From Pseudomonas lurida (GTDB lineage Bacteria > Pseudomonadota > Gammaproteobacteria > Pseudomonadales > Pseudomonadaceae): DNA of 64,000 nucleotides. Within the stretch, counting starts at the first letter, position 1, and each line of letters starts with the position of its first letter. The DNA lies in assembly GCF_013522705.1 (NCBI RefSeq), contig NZ_JAAMRE010000014.1, positions 1-64,000 of the forward strand, given 5' to 3'. Positions 14,987 to 23,719 of this stretch are shown one piece after another. The translations under genes and the position numbers were made by a program. The notes beneath the pieces are model-generated. The model did no database searches, was not told where the DNA came from, and was given only the letters and a program-made list of their open reading frames with translations.

Positions 14987-17900
14987 TTATCCGGCGGTTA
15001 TGTGGGACGTTTCGACAACCTTGGTCTTCTCCCGCCCCAGCACCAGGCTGCACAGCGCCGGCAGAAACAGCAGCGTCAACACGGTGCCCACCAGCACCCC
15101 GCCGATCAGCACGTAGGCCAGGGAAGACCAGAACACCGAGAGCGTCAGCGGGATAAACGCCAGCGCCGCTGCAAGCGCGGTCAGCACCACCGGCCGGGCG
15201 CGGCGTACGGTGGCTTCGATGATCGCCTCGCGGATGGCCATGCCGTGGTCCTGGTTCTGGCGGATCTGGTCGGTGAAGATCAGGGTGTTGCGCATCAGTA
15301 TCCCGCCGATGCCGATCAGCCCGAGGATGGCGTTGAACCCAAACGGCTGGTTGAACAGCAGCAAAGTCGGCACCGCGCCAATCAAGCCCAGCGGCGCGGT
15401 GGCGAAAACCATGAGCATCACGCCGAACGAGCGGACCTGAAACATGATCACCGTGAGCGTCAGCAGGATCATGATCGGGAAGAGCGCGGCCAGGGCTACG
15501 TTGGCCTTGGCGCTTTCTTCCACCGGGCCGCCGATTTCGATGCGATAGCCCGTGGGCAACTGGGCGATCAGCGGTTGCAGGTCTTTGTACACGGCCATTT
15601 CCACGTCCGGCGGTTGGACGCCGTCGACGATGTCGGCGCGCACTTCCACGGTATTGGCGCGGTTGCGGCGCTTGAGGATCGGGTCCTCCATCACTGCCTG
15701 CAAGTGCCCCACCTGGGCCAGCGGCACCGCCGTGCCGGCGCTGTTGGTCAGGGTCATATTGTTGAGGTTGCCGAGGTTTTCTCGCTGGCTGCCCTGGGCA
15801 CGGGCCACCACCGACACGGTGCGGTTGCCCTCGCGCACTTCGGTGATCGGGTTACCGCTGAGCAGCGCGTTGAGCTGGGACTTGACCTCGTCAGGCGTAA
15901 AGCCCAGCAGGCGCAGGCGATCCTGGTCCAGGACCAGGCGATAACCGCTGGTGCGCTCGCCCCAATCAAGGAACGCGTCGTGGGTCAGCCGGTTGGCGGC
16001 GACGACGTTGCGCACATCTTCGGCTACGCCGCGCAGCACATCCGCATCCGGGCCGGACACGCGAAACACCACCGGGAACGGTACGGGAGGGCCGAACAGC
16101 AATTGGGTGACGCGCACCCGCGCCGCCGGGAATTCGCCGGCGGCAATACGCTCGCGCATGCGCAGTTTCAACGCGTCGCGTGCGTGGGAGTCGGGGGTTT
16201 GCACGATCAGTTTGGCGAACGCCGGGTCGGGCATTTCCGGGTTCAATGACAGAAAGAACCGAGGCGCGCCGCCGCCCACATAAGTGTCGACCATGCGGGT
16301 CTGCGGCTCCTGCAACAACGCTTTTTCCAATTGCGCGGCGACCGCCTCGGTGCTTTTAAAGGCGCTGCCCGGCGGCATGTACACCTCCAGGATCAACTCG
16401 GAACGGTCGGAGTTGGGGAAAAATTGTTTTTTCACCACGGCCATGCCCAGCACGCACAGTACAAAGGCCGCGACCACCAGCCCGGTGACCAGCCAGCGCC
16501 GGCGCACGCAGGTCTCGACCAGACTGCGCAGCCTCTGGTAATAGCGGCCGGCGTAGATGGCGTCATGGCCGCCGGGCACCGGTTTGATCGCCGGCAGCAG
16601 TTTCACCCCCAGATAGGGCGTGAACACCACTGCCACCAGCCATGAAGCGATCAGGGCGAAGCCGACGATCCAGAAGATATTGCCGGCATATTCCCCGGCG
16701 CCGGAACGCGCAAACCCCACCGGCAGGAAACCGATGATGGTCACCAGCGTGCCGGTCAGCATCGGCGCCGCCGTGGAGCTCCAGGCGAAGGTGGCGGCGT
16801 GGATGCGGTCAAAGCCTTCTTCAAGTTTGACCACCATCATCTCGATGGCAATGATTGCGTCGTCCACCAGCAAACCCAGGGAGATAATCAGTGCGCCGAG
16901 GGTAATGCGGTCGAATTCGCGCCCGGTGACCAGCATGATCACGAAAACAATCGACAGTGTCAGCGGTACCGCCGCCGCCACCACCAGCCCGACGCGAAAA
17001 CCCAGGGCCAGCAGGCTGATGACCATCACCACCGCCAGCGCGACGAAGAATTTGAGCATGAACTCGTTCACCGCCAGGCTGATGTTTTTTGCCTGGTCGG
17101 ACACCTTGGCAAAATTCACGCCCTGGGGCAGGTCGGCCTGGATCCGCGCTTCCTCGGCCTGCAGGCTTTTATCCAACTCCAGGCCGTTCCATTTTTTCTG
17201 CATGATGACGCCCAGCATCAGCGCCGGGTCGCCCTGATGACGGATGCGGTAGCTGGGTGGGTCTTCGTAGCCACGGCTGACGCTGGCCACGTCGGCGATG
17301 CGCAGCACGCGGCCATTGGCGACCAGCGGCACGTTTTCGATCAGCGAAAGGCTGTCGAAGGCGCCGTCGATGCGGATATACGCACGGGCGCCGGCGGTCT
17401 CGACAAAACCCGACGGCGCCACCGCGTTCTGCGCGGCGAGGGCGGCAAAGATCTGCGCCGGCGTGATACCCAGGGTTGCCAAGCGCTCGTAGGAAAACTC
17501 CACAAAGATCCGCTGCGCCTGTTCACCGAGGATATTGACCTTCTTCACCCCCGGCACGGTAAGCAGATTCTGGCGCAGGTCCTCGGCCATCTGTACCTGC
17601 TGGCGGTGGGGCAGGTGCTCGGCTTCCAGGGCGTACAGCGCAAAGTACACGTCTGAATATTCGTCATTGAAGAACGGCCCGATCACGCCATTGGGCAGGC
17701 GAGTGGCTTCGTCGCTGAGCTTTTTGCGCGTCTGGTAAAACAAATCCTGGATTTCACCGGGCCGTGTGGATTCCAGGAATGTCATGCGCATCGACACGAA
17801 ACCCGGCTGAGCGATGGTCTCGACGCGGTCGTAGTAGTCCAGTTCCTGCAGGCGTTTTTCCAGACGATCAGCGACTTGTTCCTGCATTTCCCGGGCGGTG

Positions 17901-18070
17901 GCGCCGGGCCAGGCGGCGGTGATGGTCATCACCTTCACGGTGAATGACGGGTCTTCGGCGCGCCCCAGTTTGCCGAAGGAGAAGACGCCTGCCGCGAGGA
18001 TCGCCAGGATAAGAAACAGCGTGACGGCGCGGTGCTTGACCGCCAGTTCGGAGAGGTTGATGCCGCGCAT
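14987..18070 (-). CDS. RND multidrug efflux permease (HAE1/AcrB family)
   Basis: A 1027-residue inner-membrane proton antiporter. The typical RND plan is seen: an N-terminal helix (AVTLFLILAILAAGVFSFG), a large periplasmic loop, helices 2-6 with LVDDAIIAIE in helix 4 (the proton-relay Asp pair), a second large loop, and helices 8-12. The gene follows its adaptor gene with only 2 bases between (18071-18072), so they form one transcript. No outer-membrane channel gene is beside it, so it must share a TolC/OprM-like protein from elsewhere; a separate such gene lies at the right edge of the window. Substrates are not readable. Confidence 0.93.
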   Translation of the reverse strand: MRGINLSELAVKHRAVTLFLILAILAAGVFSFGKLGRAEDPSFTVKVMTITAAWPGATAREMQEQVADRLEKRLQELDYYDRVETIAQPGFVSMRMTFLESTRPGEIQDLFYQTRKKLSDEATRLPNGVIGPFFNDEYSDVYFALYALEAEHLPHRQQVQMAEDLRQNLLTVPGVKKVNILGEQAQRIFVEFSYERLATLGITPAQIFAALAAQNAVAPSGFVETAGARAYIRIDGAFDSLSLIENVPLVANGRVLRIADVASVSRGYEDPPSYRIRHQGDPALMLGVIMQKKWNGLELDKSLQAEEARIQADLPQGVNFAKVSDQAKNISLAVNEFMLKFFVALAVVMVISLLALGFRVGLVVAAAVPLTLSIVFVIMLVTGREFDRITLGALIISLGLLVDDAIIAIEMMVVKLEEGFDRIHAATFAWSSTAAPMLTGTLVTIIGFLPVGFARSGAGEYAGNIFWIVGFALIASWLVAVVFTPYLGVKLLPAIKPVPGGHDAIYAGRYYQRLRSLVETCVRRRWLVTGLVVAAFVLCVLGMAVVKKQFFPNSDRSELILEVYMPPGSAFKSTEAVAAQLEKALLQEPQTRMVDTYVGGGAPRFFLSLNPEMPDPAFAKLIVQTPDSHARDALKLRMRERIAAGEFPAARVRVTQLLFGPPVPFPVVFRVSGPDADVLRGVAEDVRNVVAANRLTHDAFLDWGERTSGYRLVLDQDRLRLLGFTPDEVKSQLNALLSGNPITEVREGNRTVSVVARAQGSQRENLGNLNNMTLTNSAGTAVPLAQVGHLQAVMEDPILKRRNRANTVEVRADIVDGVQPPDVEMAVYKDLQPLIAQLPTGYRIEIGGPVEESAKANVALAALFPIMILLTLTVIMFQVRSFGVMLMVFATAPLGLIGAVPTLLLFNQPFGFNAILGLIGIGGILMRNTLIFTDQIRQNQDHGMAIREAIIEATVRRARPVVLTALAAALAFIPLTLSVFWSSLAYVLIGGVLVGTVLTLLFLPALCSLVLGREKTKVVETSHITAG

Positions 18071-18072
18071 GT

Positions 18073-19176
18073 TCAGTTGTCCTGTTTACGGTTGAGAGCC
18101 AGCGCCTGGGCGGGCAGCAGGCGCACGGTGTCGCCGCTGTGCAATAAGTGCGCGCCTAACGCAACGACCACCTGGCCCGGACTGACGCCGCCGGCGAGCA
18201 AAGCGTCTTCCTGGCCGAGGCTGGCCACGGTGACCGGGGCGAAGCTGAGGCGGTTGTCGGCACCGATCACCCACACGCCGGTGCCATGCCCGGCGTCGTA
18301 CAGCGCGCCGATGGGGACGCGGGTCTGCTGGGTCTGACCGTTACCTTGCAGGCGCACGGTGATGGTCGAGCCGAGGGCGAAGCGCTCGACGGCGCTCTGC
18401 AGCACATAGCGGGCGCGGTAGGTGCGGGTGGTGGGATCGGCACTGGCGGACAGCTCACGCAGGGTAGCGGTCACGGTCTGGTCCGGTGCGCCGAACGGGA
18501 AGGCCAGGGCTTTCTGCGCGGCCAGCTCGCGGTTGTTTTCCGGCAGGTTGACAACGGCTTCACGCGCGCCGTCATGGGCCAGCCGCACCACGATCTGGCC
18601 TTCGGCGACGACCTGGCCGCGGTCTGCACGCACGTCGGTGATGATGCCGTCGCCGTCGGCCTTGAGCACCGAGTAGGCGCGACGGTTTTCGATCTGGCTG
18701 GCGTCGGATTGCGCCGCTGCCAGTTCGGCTTCGGCAACGCGCAGGTTGGTCGCCGACTGATCGAAGATCTGCCGCGACACGGCCCCGGTGCTGGCCAGGC
18801 GCTGGTAGCGGTTGGCATCGTCACGGCGCTGGCGCAATTGGGCCTGGGCGGCGTTGACACGGTTTTTTGCCGAACGCAGGGCCAGTTCGAAGTCGCCCAC
18901 ATCCAGTACCAGCAAGGTATCGCCACGGGACACGTGCTGGCCTGGATCGACCTTGCGCTCGATCACCTTGCCGCCAACGCGAAAGCCCAGGTCGCTCTCG
19001 GTGCGAGCGGCGACCACGCCGGTGTAGGCGCTTTGCTGGGTGCCGGCGGCTTCGACCTTGGCGGCGAGCACCGGGCGCACAGGCGCGGCGGTGGGGGTGT
19101 CGGCCTGGCTGTTGCAGCCGCTGAGAACGGTCAGCAGCGCCAGGGGTGTCAGCAGACGCATGGGGAGAAGGGGCAT
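18073..19176 (-). CDS. RND efflux periplasmic adaptor lipoprotein (membrane fusion protein)
   Basis: A 367-residue lipoprotein adaptor that links the RND pump to an outer-membrane channel. The signal peptide ends in the lipobox LTVLSGC. Biotinyl-lipoyl-like half motifs (GKVIERKVDPGQHVSRGD and DGIITDVRADRGQVVAEGQ) flank a helical hairpin, then come beta-barrel domains. The start is ATG 19176, with GGAG at the right distance; a further in-frame extension to 19218 would run through the palindrome-rich promoter region and is rejected. First gene of the pump operon, divergent from an MFS drug transporter across the inverted repeat at 19201-19228. Confidence 0.92.
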   Translation of the reverse strand: MPLLPMRLLTPLALLTVLSGCNSQADTPTAAPVRPVLAAKVEAAGTQQSAYTGVVAARTESDLGFRVGGKVIERKVDPGQHVSRGDTLLVLDVGDFELALRSAKNRVNAAQAQLRQRRDDANRYQRLASTGAVSRQIFDQSATNLRVAEAELAAAQSDASQIENRRAYSVLKADGDGIITDVRADRGQVVAEGQIVVRLAHDGAREAVVNLPENNRELAAQKALAFPFGAPDQTVTATLRELSASADPTTRTYRARYVLQSAVERFALGSTITVRLQGNGQTQQTRVPIGALYDAGHGTGVWVIGADNRLSFAPVTVASLGQEDALLAGGVSPGQVVVALGAHLLHSGDTVRLLPAQALALNRKQDN

Positions 19177-19200
19177 GGCGGGCTCCGGAGTAACCAATGG

Positions 19201-19228
19201 GCAAAAAATTATGGACATAATTTTTTGC
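19201..19228. promoter_or_regulatory. Perfect 28-bp inverted repeat operator between two efflux genes
   Basis: GCAAAAAATTAT and ATAATTTTTTGC are perfect 12-base arms around GGAC. The site lies 25 bp upstream of the adaptor start and 47 bp upstream of the MFS start, where a dimeric repressor (TetR or MarR type) would block both promoters. Related TATGG half sites follow at about 19235-19250. No regulator gene is adjacent. Confidence 0.7.
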
Positions 19229-19275
19229 TCATATTATGGTCGAAATATAAATTAATCCAGCCCCGGATACCTCCT

Positions 19276-20481
19276 ATGACAGACGCCCCGGTCCCATCGC
19301 GCAGCCTGCTGTTTTTACTGGTGGCCCTCACGGCGTTGGGGGAAGTCTCGACCCAATTGATCATTCCCGGATTGGGCGCGATCGAGCATGCGCTGGTGGC
19401 GCCGCCGGGCTCGGCGTTGATGGCACTGTCGGCGTTTGTCGCGGCGTTTGGCCTGGGGCAGTTGATATTCGGGCCGTTGTCGGACCGTGTCGGCCGGCGT
19501 CCGGTTTTGCTTGGCGGCCTGGCGCTGTATGGGTTGGCGACCCTGTCGATGTTGCTGGTCAACGACATCCAGCAGTTCATTGCCGCCCGCGTCATGCAAG
19601 GCCTGGGTGCCTGCGCGGCGTTGGTGCTGGCGCGCACGGTGGTGCGGGACGTGTGGAAGGCCGAGGCGGGGCCGACACTGGCGCTGACCATGATCGGCAT
19701 GCTCTACGCGATCGTGGTGGCGCCGATGGTCGGTGGGCTGCTGATCAACTATGTGGGCTGGCGCGCACCGATCCTGTTCGCGGCGGTGATGGGCAGCGTC
19801 GTGTGGCTGCTGGCGCTGCTGTTTTTCCGCGAGAGCAATCACGCCCTGGACCCCAGGGCCGGCCACTGGCGCACCCTTGGCGGGCAATACCTGAATCTGC
19901 TCAAAGACCGACCCTACCGGGCCTACGCGGTGGCACTGGCGTGCACCTACGGCGCGATGTTTGCGGTAATCGCCGGTTCGTCGGCGGTGTTTATCAATCT
20001 GCTGGGTTTCAGCAGTCTGGCGTACGGCATCAATTTCGGCCTGATCGTGTCGATGTTGATCGTCGGCTCCACCTATACCCGACGCAATATCATGCGCCTG
20101 GGGCCCCAGCGCATTGTGACCAGGGGCGTGACGCTGGTGGCGCTGGGTGGGGTGTCGGCGCTGGTGATCTATCAAGTGTTCGGCTTGTCGGTGCTGGGAC
20201 TGGATATTCCGATAGCCCTCGCCACCCTCGGCGGCGGTCTGGTGCTGCCGGGCGCGGTCACCGGCGCGGTGATGCCCAATGCTCACCGCGCCGGCCTGGC
20301 AGCAGGGCTGATGGGGTTTGCGCAGATGTTCGGAGCGACCTGCAGCGGCCTGTTGTTGAGCCACCTGCACGACGGCAGCGCGACGCCGATGATCATGATC
20401 CAGGCCGGTTCTGCGATCCTGGCGGGGTTGGGGTTTTACCTGCTGCGCGCGCGTCTGCCGGCGGAACTGTCCTATACATAG
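19276..20481 (+). CDS. Bcr/CflA-type MFS drug-resistance transporter
   Basis: A 401-residue inner-membrane protein with 12 predicted helices. The MFS loop 2-3 signature is clear (GPLSDRVGRRPVLLGG), as is the drug-transporter pattern around helix 4 (ARVMQGLGACAALVLARTVVRD), typical of Bcr/CflA. The reading frame stays open upstream to 18286, but that stretch is antisense to the adaptor gene, so ATG 19276 after the operator is chosen; the ribosome site is weak. It probably shares regulation with the divergent RND pump. Substrates are unknown. Confidence 0.9.
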   Translation: MTDAPVPSRSLLFLLVALTALGEVSTQLIIPGLGAIEHALVAPPGSALMALSAFVAAFGLGQLIFGPLSDRVGRRPVLLGGLALYGLATLSMLLVNDIQQFIAARVMQGLGACAALVLARTVVRDVWKAEAGPTLALTMIGMLYAIVVAPMVGGLLINYVGWRAPILFAAVMGSVVWLLALLFFRESNHALDPRAGHWRTLGGQYLNLLKDRPYRAYAVALACTYGAMFAVIAGSSAVFINLLGFSSLAYGINFGLIVSMLIVGSTYTRRNIMRLGPQRIVTRGVTLVALGGVSALVIYQVFGLSVLGLDIPIALATLGGGLVLPGAVTGAVMPNAHRAGLAAGLMGFAQMFGATCSGLLLSHLHDGSATPMIMIQAGSAILAGLGFYLLRARLPAELSYT

Positions 20482-20557
20482 GACAATCCAGGCCAGGTTT
20501 GCCGTCTAGTGCTAATGTGCCGTCGGCCGTATGGTGTACCCACTTTGGAGGTACATC

Positions 20558-21418
20558 ATGAAAAAATTAATCGGCATCTACACCAGCCCTCGCGGCCACT
20601 GGGTGGGCGATGGCTTTCCGGTGCGTACGCTGTTTTCCTACGACTCGATGGGCAAGCACATCAGCCCATTCCTGCTGCTGGACCACGCCGGCCCGGCGCA
20701 ATTCACCCCGACCGAACAGCGTCGCGGTGTCGGCCAGCACCCCCATCGCGGCTTTGAAACCGTGACCATTGTTTACGACGGTGAAGTCGAGCACCGCGAT
20801 TCCACCGGAGCCGGCGGCACTATCGGCCCAGGTGATGTGCAATGGATGACGGCGGCCAAGGGCATCCTGCATGAGGAGTTTCATTCCCCAGCGTTTGCTC
20901 GCCGCGGCGGTGCGCTGGAGATGGTGCAGCTGTGGGTCAACCTGCCGGCCAAGGACAAAATGGCCGAGGCGGGTTACCAAACCATCGTCGACGCCGATAT
21001 CCCGGTGCTGCCTCTGGCCAACGACGCCGGGCAACTGCGTTTGATCGCCGGTGAGTTCGCCGGTGCCAAGGGGCCTGCACGCACGTTTACAGCCATTGAT
21101 GTGTGGGATCTGCGGCTCAATCCCGGCAAACCGGTGACCCTGGACCTGCATGCCGGGCGTAACACTGCCCTGGTGATCCTGCGCGGAACACTGTTGATCA
21201 ATGGCGAGGAAGTCGCGCGCCAAGGGCAATTGGCGTTGTTCGAGCGTGATGGGCACCAATTAACCTTGGAGTCCAATGACGACGCCAAGGTATTGCTGCT
21301 CAGCGGCGAGCCGATCGATGAGCCCATCGTGGGGCATGGACCGTTTGTGATGAACACCGAGCAGGAGATTCATCAGGCCTTTGCGGATTTTCAATCCGGC
21401 AAGTTCGGGCGGATGTGA
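20558..21418 (+). CDS. Pirin-family cupin protein
   Basis: A 286-residue cytoplasmic bicupin. The N-terminal cupin shows HPHRGFETVTIVYDGEVEH and MTAAKGILHEE, which supply the His/Glu metal site of pirins. The C-terminal half is a second, degenerate cupin. Bacterial pirins include quercetin dioxygenases and redox-linked regulators; which applies here cannot be told. The start is ATG 20558 with a strong GGAGG five bases upstream; an upstream in-frame ATG at 20531 lacks such a site. It follows the MFS gene by 76 bp but has no clear functional tie to it. Confidence 0.92.
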   Translation: MKKLIGIYTSPRGHWVGDGFPVRTLFSYDSMGKHISPFLLLDHAGPAQFTPTEQRRGVGQHPHRGFETVTIVYDGEVEHRDSTGAGGTIGPGDVQWMTAAKGILHEEFHSPAFARRGGALEMVQLWVNLPAKDKMAEAGYQTIVDADIPVLPLANDAGQLRLIAGEFAGAKGPARTFTAIDVWDLRLNPGKPVTLDLHAGRNTALVILRGTLLINGEEVARQGQLALFERDGHQLTLESNDDAKVLLLSGEPIDEPIVGHGPFVMNTEQEIHQAFADFQSGKFGRM

Positions 21419-21429
21419 GCGGCCCCTTT

Positions 21430-21500
21430 TTTGTGGTGAATGAACCGGCCTTGTGCGAGGCAAGCTCGTTCACCACCGATGCGGTTTTTTTGCGCAGAAC
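21430..21500. repeat. REP-like hairpin element
   Basis: GTGGTGAATGAAC and GTTCACCAC form an imperfect hairpin with GCGAGGCAAGCTC in the loop, flanked by T-runs on both sides (21425-21432 and 21484-21490). This arrangement suits an intergenic REP-like element that also ends the pirin transcript. Confidence 0.5.
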
Positions 21501-21583
21501 ACCGAGGGGGCGTCACGACACAATTTGTTTCCGATAGGCTCATTTCATGCGATCTTCCCGTCATTCGCCCTGGAGTCGCCTGG

Positions 21584-23029
21584 ATGCCCTCGTTTATCGC
21601 TGACCACCCGATGCTGTGCGCTTTGGCGCTGATCCTGATTGACATCGCCGTGTGGCGCCTTATTTCTCCCAACCTGGCCAACTGGAAGTTGGCGGCGCGC
21701 TTGGTCATTTTTGCGGTGTTCAGCGCCGTGCTGTTCAACGACGGCATGAACCCTATGCAGTTGGCCCCCTATGCCGATGACACGGCGCTGCATCTGGCTG
21801 CCACGGCGTTGCAGATCGGCTGGTGGCTGTTCGCGGCGCGCACGCTCACCGTGCTGCTGGGCGCGTTGATGATGCAGCGGGTCGGTCATACCGGGCGGTT
21901 GTTGCAGGATTTGATGGGGGCGGTGATTTTCCTCATCGCAATTATCGCCGCCATGGCCTATGTGCTCGATCTGCCGGTCAAAGGCGTGCTCGCCACGTCC
22001 GGCGCGGTGGCGATCATTGTCGGCCTGGCGCTGCAAAGCACTTTGAGCGACGTGTTTTCCGGGATCGTGCTCAACACCACCAAGCCCTACCAGCTGGATG
22101 ACTGGATCTCCATCGACGGCACCGAAGGTCGCGTCACCGATATCGACTGGCGCGCCACTCGGCTGCAAACTTCCCAGGGCAGCATGGCGGTGATCCCCAA
22201 TTCCCTGGCGGCCAAGGCCAAGATCATCAATTTCTCGCGCCCGGCGGATATGTTCGGGCTGGCGGTCAGCCTGCAGGTCAGCCCCCATGCGCGCCCGCAA
22301 ACGGTGATCGAAGCGTTGGAGCGCGCCATGCAGGGCTGTCGTCCGCTGCTGGCCAAGCCGGCGCCCAGCGTGGCGTTCAAAACGTCCGCCAGTGGCGGGG
22401 TGGAATACGAGATCAGCGGGTTCGTGCCGGCGATGCCGCTCAAACGTGAGGTGCGCAATCAGCTGTATGACCTGGCTTTCCGCCACCTGCAGGCGGCGGG
22501 CGTGAGTCTGTTGTCGGCCTCCGAAAGCGCGGCCCCGGTGGTGACTTCCCGCGCACGGGCGCTGTTGGACAGCTCGACGATTTTTTCCACCCTGCGCCAG
22601 GAAGAAAAGGAAACCTTCAGCCAGAACATGACCCTGAGCACCTACCGCGCCGGCGAGATGATCCTGCCGGCGGGCGAGGTCAGCGACCATTTGTTTATTG
22701 TCGAGTCCGGCGTGGTGTCGGTGATGCTCACCAAGGGCGGGCACAAGTTCGAGGCCGGGCGCATGGGTCCGGGCGAGGTGATCGGCGAGGCGGGCATCCT
22801 GTCCGACGAGGCAACCCTGGCGGATTTCACCGCCAAAACCTTCTGCACCCTGTACCGCATCGAGAAGGAATACCTGACCCCATGTCTGGATGCCCGACAC
22901 GATATCGGCGACGCGATGAAAACCCTGCTGGATTTCCGCGTACACGCCGCCCAGGCCCTGACCCAGGAAGCGCCGGTGGTGCCGGTAAAAAAAGGCTTTT
23001 TGCAGTGGTTGCGCAAGCGCGGCTTCTAA
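21584..23029 (+). CDS. MscS-type mechanosensitive channel with C-terminal cyclic-nucleotide-binding domain
   Basis: A 481-residue inner-membrane channel. Several N-terminal helices precede the pore-lining helix (GAVAIIVGLALQSTLSDVFSGI, near residues 135-156), then the MscS beta domain (DDWISIDGTEGRVTDIDWR). From about residue 330 to 450 a cyclic-nucleotide-binding fold follows (GEMILPAGEVSDHLFIVESG; GPGEVIGEAGILSD). Such fusions are known as a subclass of MscS channels. Whether a nucleotide is bound is not known; the usual R-T/S-A-A phosphate cassette appears altered to GEAGILSDEATL. The start is ATG 21584 with GGAG upstream; the extension to 21440 crosses the REP-like element and is rejected. 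Confidence 0.88.
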   Translation: MPSFIADHPMLCALALILIDIAVWRLISPNLANWKLAARLVIFAVFSAVLFNDGMNPMQLAPYADDTALHLAATALQIGWWLFAARTLTVLLGALMMQRVGHTGRLLQDLMGAVIFLIAIIAAMAYVLDLPVKGVLATSGAVAIIVGLALQSTLSDVFSGIVLNTTKPYQLDDWISIDGTEGRVTDIDWRATRLQTSQGSMAVIPNSLAAKAKIINFSRPADMFGLAVSLQVSPHARPQTVIEALERAMQGCRPLLAKPAPSVAFKTSASGGVEYEISGFVPAMPLKREVRNQLYDLAFRHLQAAGVSLLSASESAAPVVTSRARALLDSSTIFSTLRQEEKETFSQNMTLSTYRAGEMILPAGEVSDHLFIVESGVVSVMLTKGGHKFEAGRMGPGEVIGEAGILSDEATLADFTAKTFCTLYRIEKEYLTPCLDARHDIGDAMKTLLDFRVHAAQALTQEAPVVPVKKGFLQWLRKRGF

Positions 23030-23151
23030 TGAAACCGCAGCGAGTTGCCTGAATGCGCAAAACCGGACCGGTTATCTCGCACGTAAAACCCGTGGCAAGC
23101 TTTTACAGAAGCATGTAGGAAAAGTTCGTGGTATAGCGGCGCGATATTAAA

Positions 23152-23170
23152 TAGAATGAATCTCATTTGA
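23152..23170 (+). promoter_or_regulatory. Candidate Fur box upstream of the fecI-like gene
   Basis: The core AATGA-ATC-TCATT (23155-23167) is a perfect inverted repeat of the Fur type, 34 bp upstream of the sigma-factor ATG. The efe operon promoter has the same arm sequence at 58569-58581, which strengthens both calls. Confidence 0.65.
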
Positions 23171-23200
23171 GACTCACTCGCGCCGCGCAGGTTGCTTGCC

Positions 23201-23719
23201 ATGAATGATGCCGTTGTCCCTACGCACGCCCCCGAACCGACGCTGTCGAGCTTGTACCGTGACCACCGCAGTTGGCTGGAAAACTGGCTGCGCCGGCGGC
23301 TGGGCAACGCCTGGGATGCGGCGGACCTGAGCCAGGATACATTTCTGCGGGTGTTGGCCAGTGCCCAGCCGATTGCGCAGGTGCACGAACCACGCGCGTA
23401 CCTGGTAACGGTAGGCAAGCGTTTGCTGGTCAATTTCCATCAGCGGCGCAGCCTCGAACAGGCCTACCTGAATGCCCTGTCCACCTTGCCCGAAGCCAGC
23501 GTGCCGTCGCCCGAACAGCGCTGGCTGCTGCTGGAAACCCTGCAGGCGCTGGATGAACTGCTCGACGGTTTGCCGGTGCTCGTGCGCCGTGCCTTTCTGT
23601 GGAGTCAATTGGAAGGCCTGGGTTATCGCGAGATCGCCGAACGCCTTGATGTGTCCGAGCGCACCGTCAAACGCTACATGGCCCAGGCCTACGAACATTG
23701 TCTGCTGGTGGCGCTGTGA
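23201..23719 (+). CDS. FecI-type ECF sigma factor
   Basis: A 172-residue extracytoplasmic-function sigma factor of the iron-starvation type. Region 2 is seen at about 20-85 (NAWDAADLSQDTFLRVL, then EPRAYLVTVGKRLLVNF). Region 4 lies at about 105-165 (LPVLVRRAFLWSQLEGLGYREIAERL...ERTVKRYMAQ). The start is ATG 23201; the TTG nine bases earlier is unnecessary. It overlaps the FecR gene by 4 bp. A Fur-like box lies just upstream, so expression should rise in low iron. No TonB-dependent receptor, the usual third partner, lies on either side. Confidence 0.93.
   Translation: MNDAVVPTHAPEPTLSSLYRDHRSWLENWLRRRLGNAWDAADLSQDTFLRVLASAQPIAQVHEPRAYLVTVGKRLLVNFHQRRSLEQAYLNALSTLPEASVPSPEQRWLLLETLQALDELLDGLPVLVRRAFLWSQLEGLGYREIAERLDVSERTVKRYMAQAYEHCLLVAL

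Noticed and set aside
18286..19275. Long in-frame N-terminal extension of the MFS transporter
   Set aside because: It runs antisense through the adaptor gene and the palindrome; the MFS protein begins normally at 19276.
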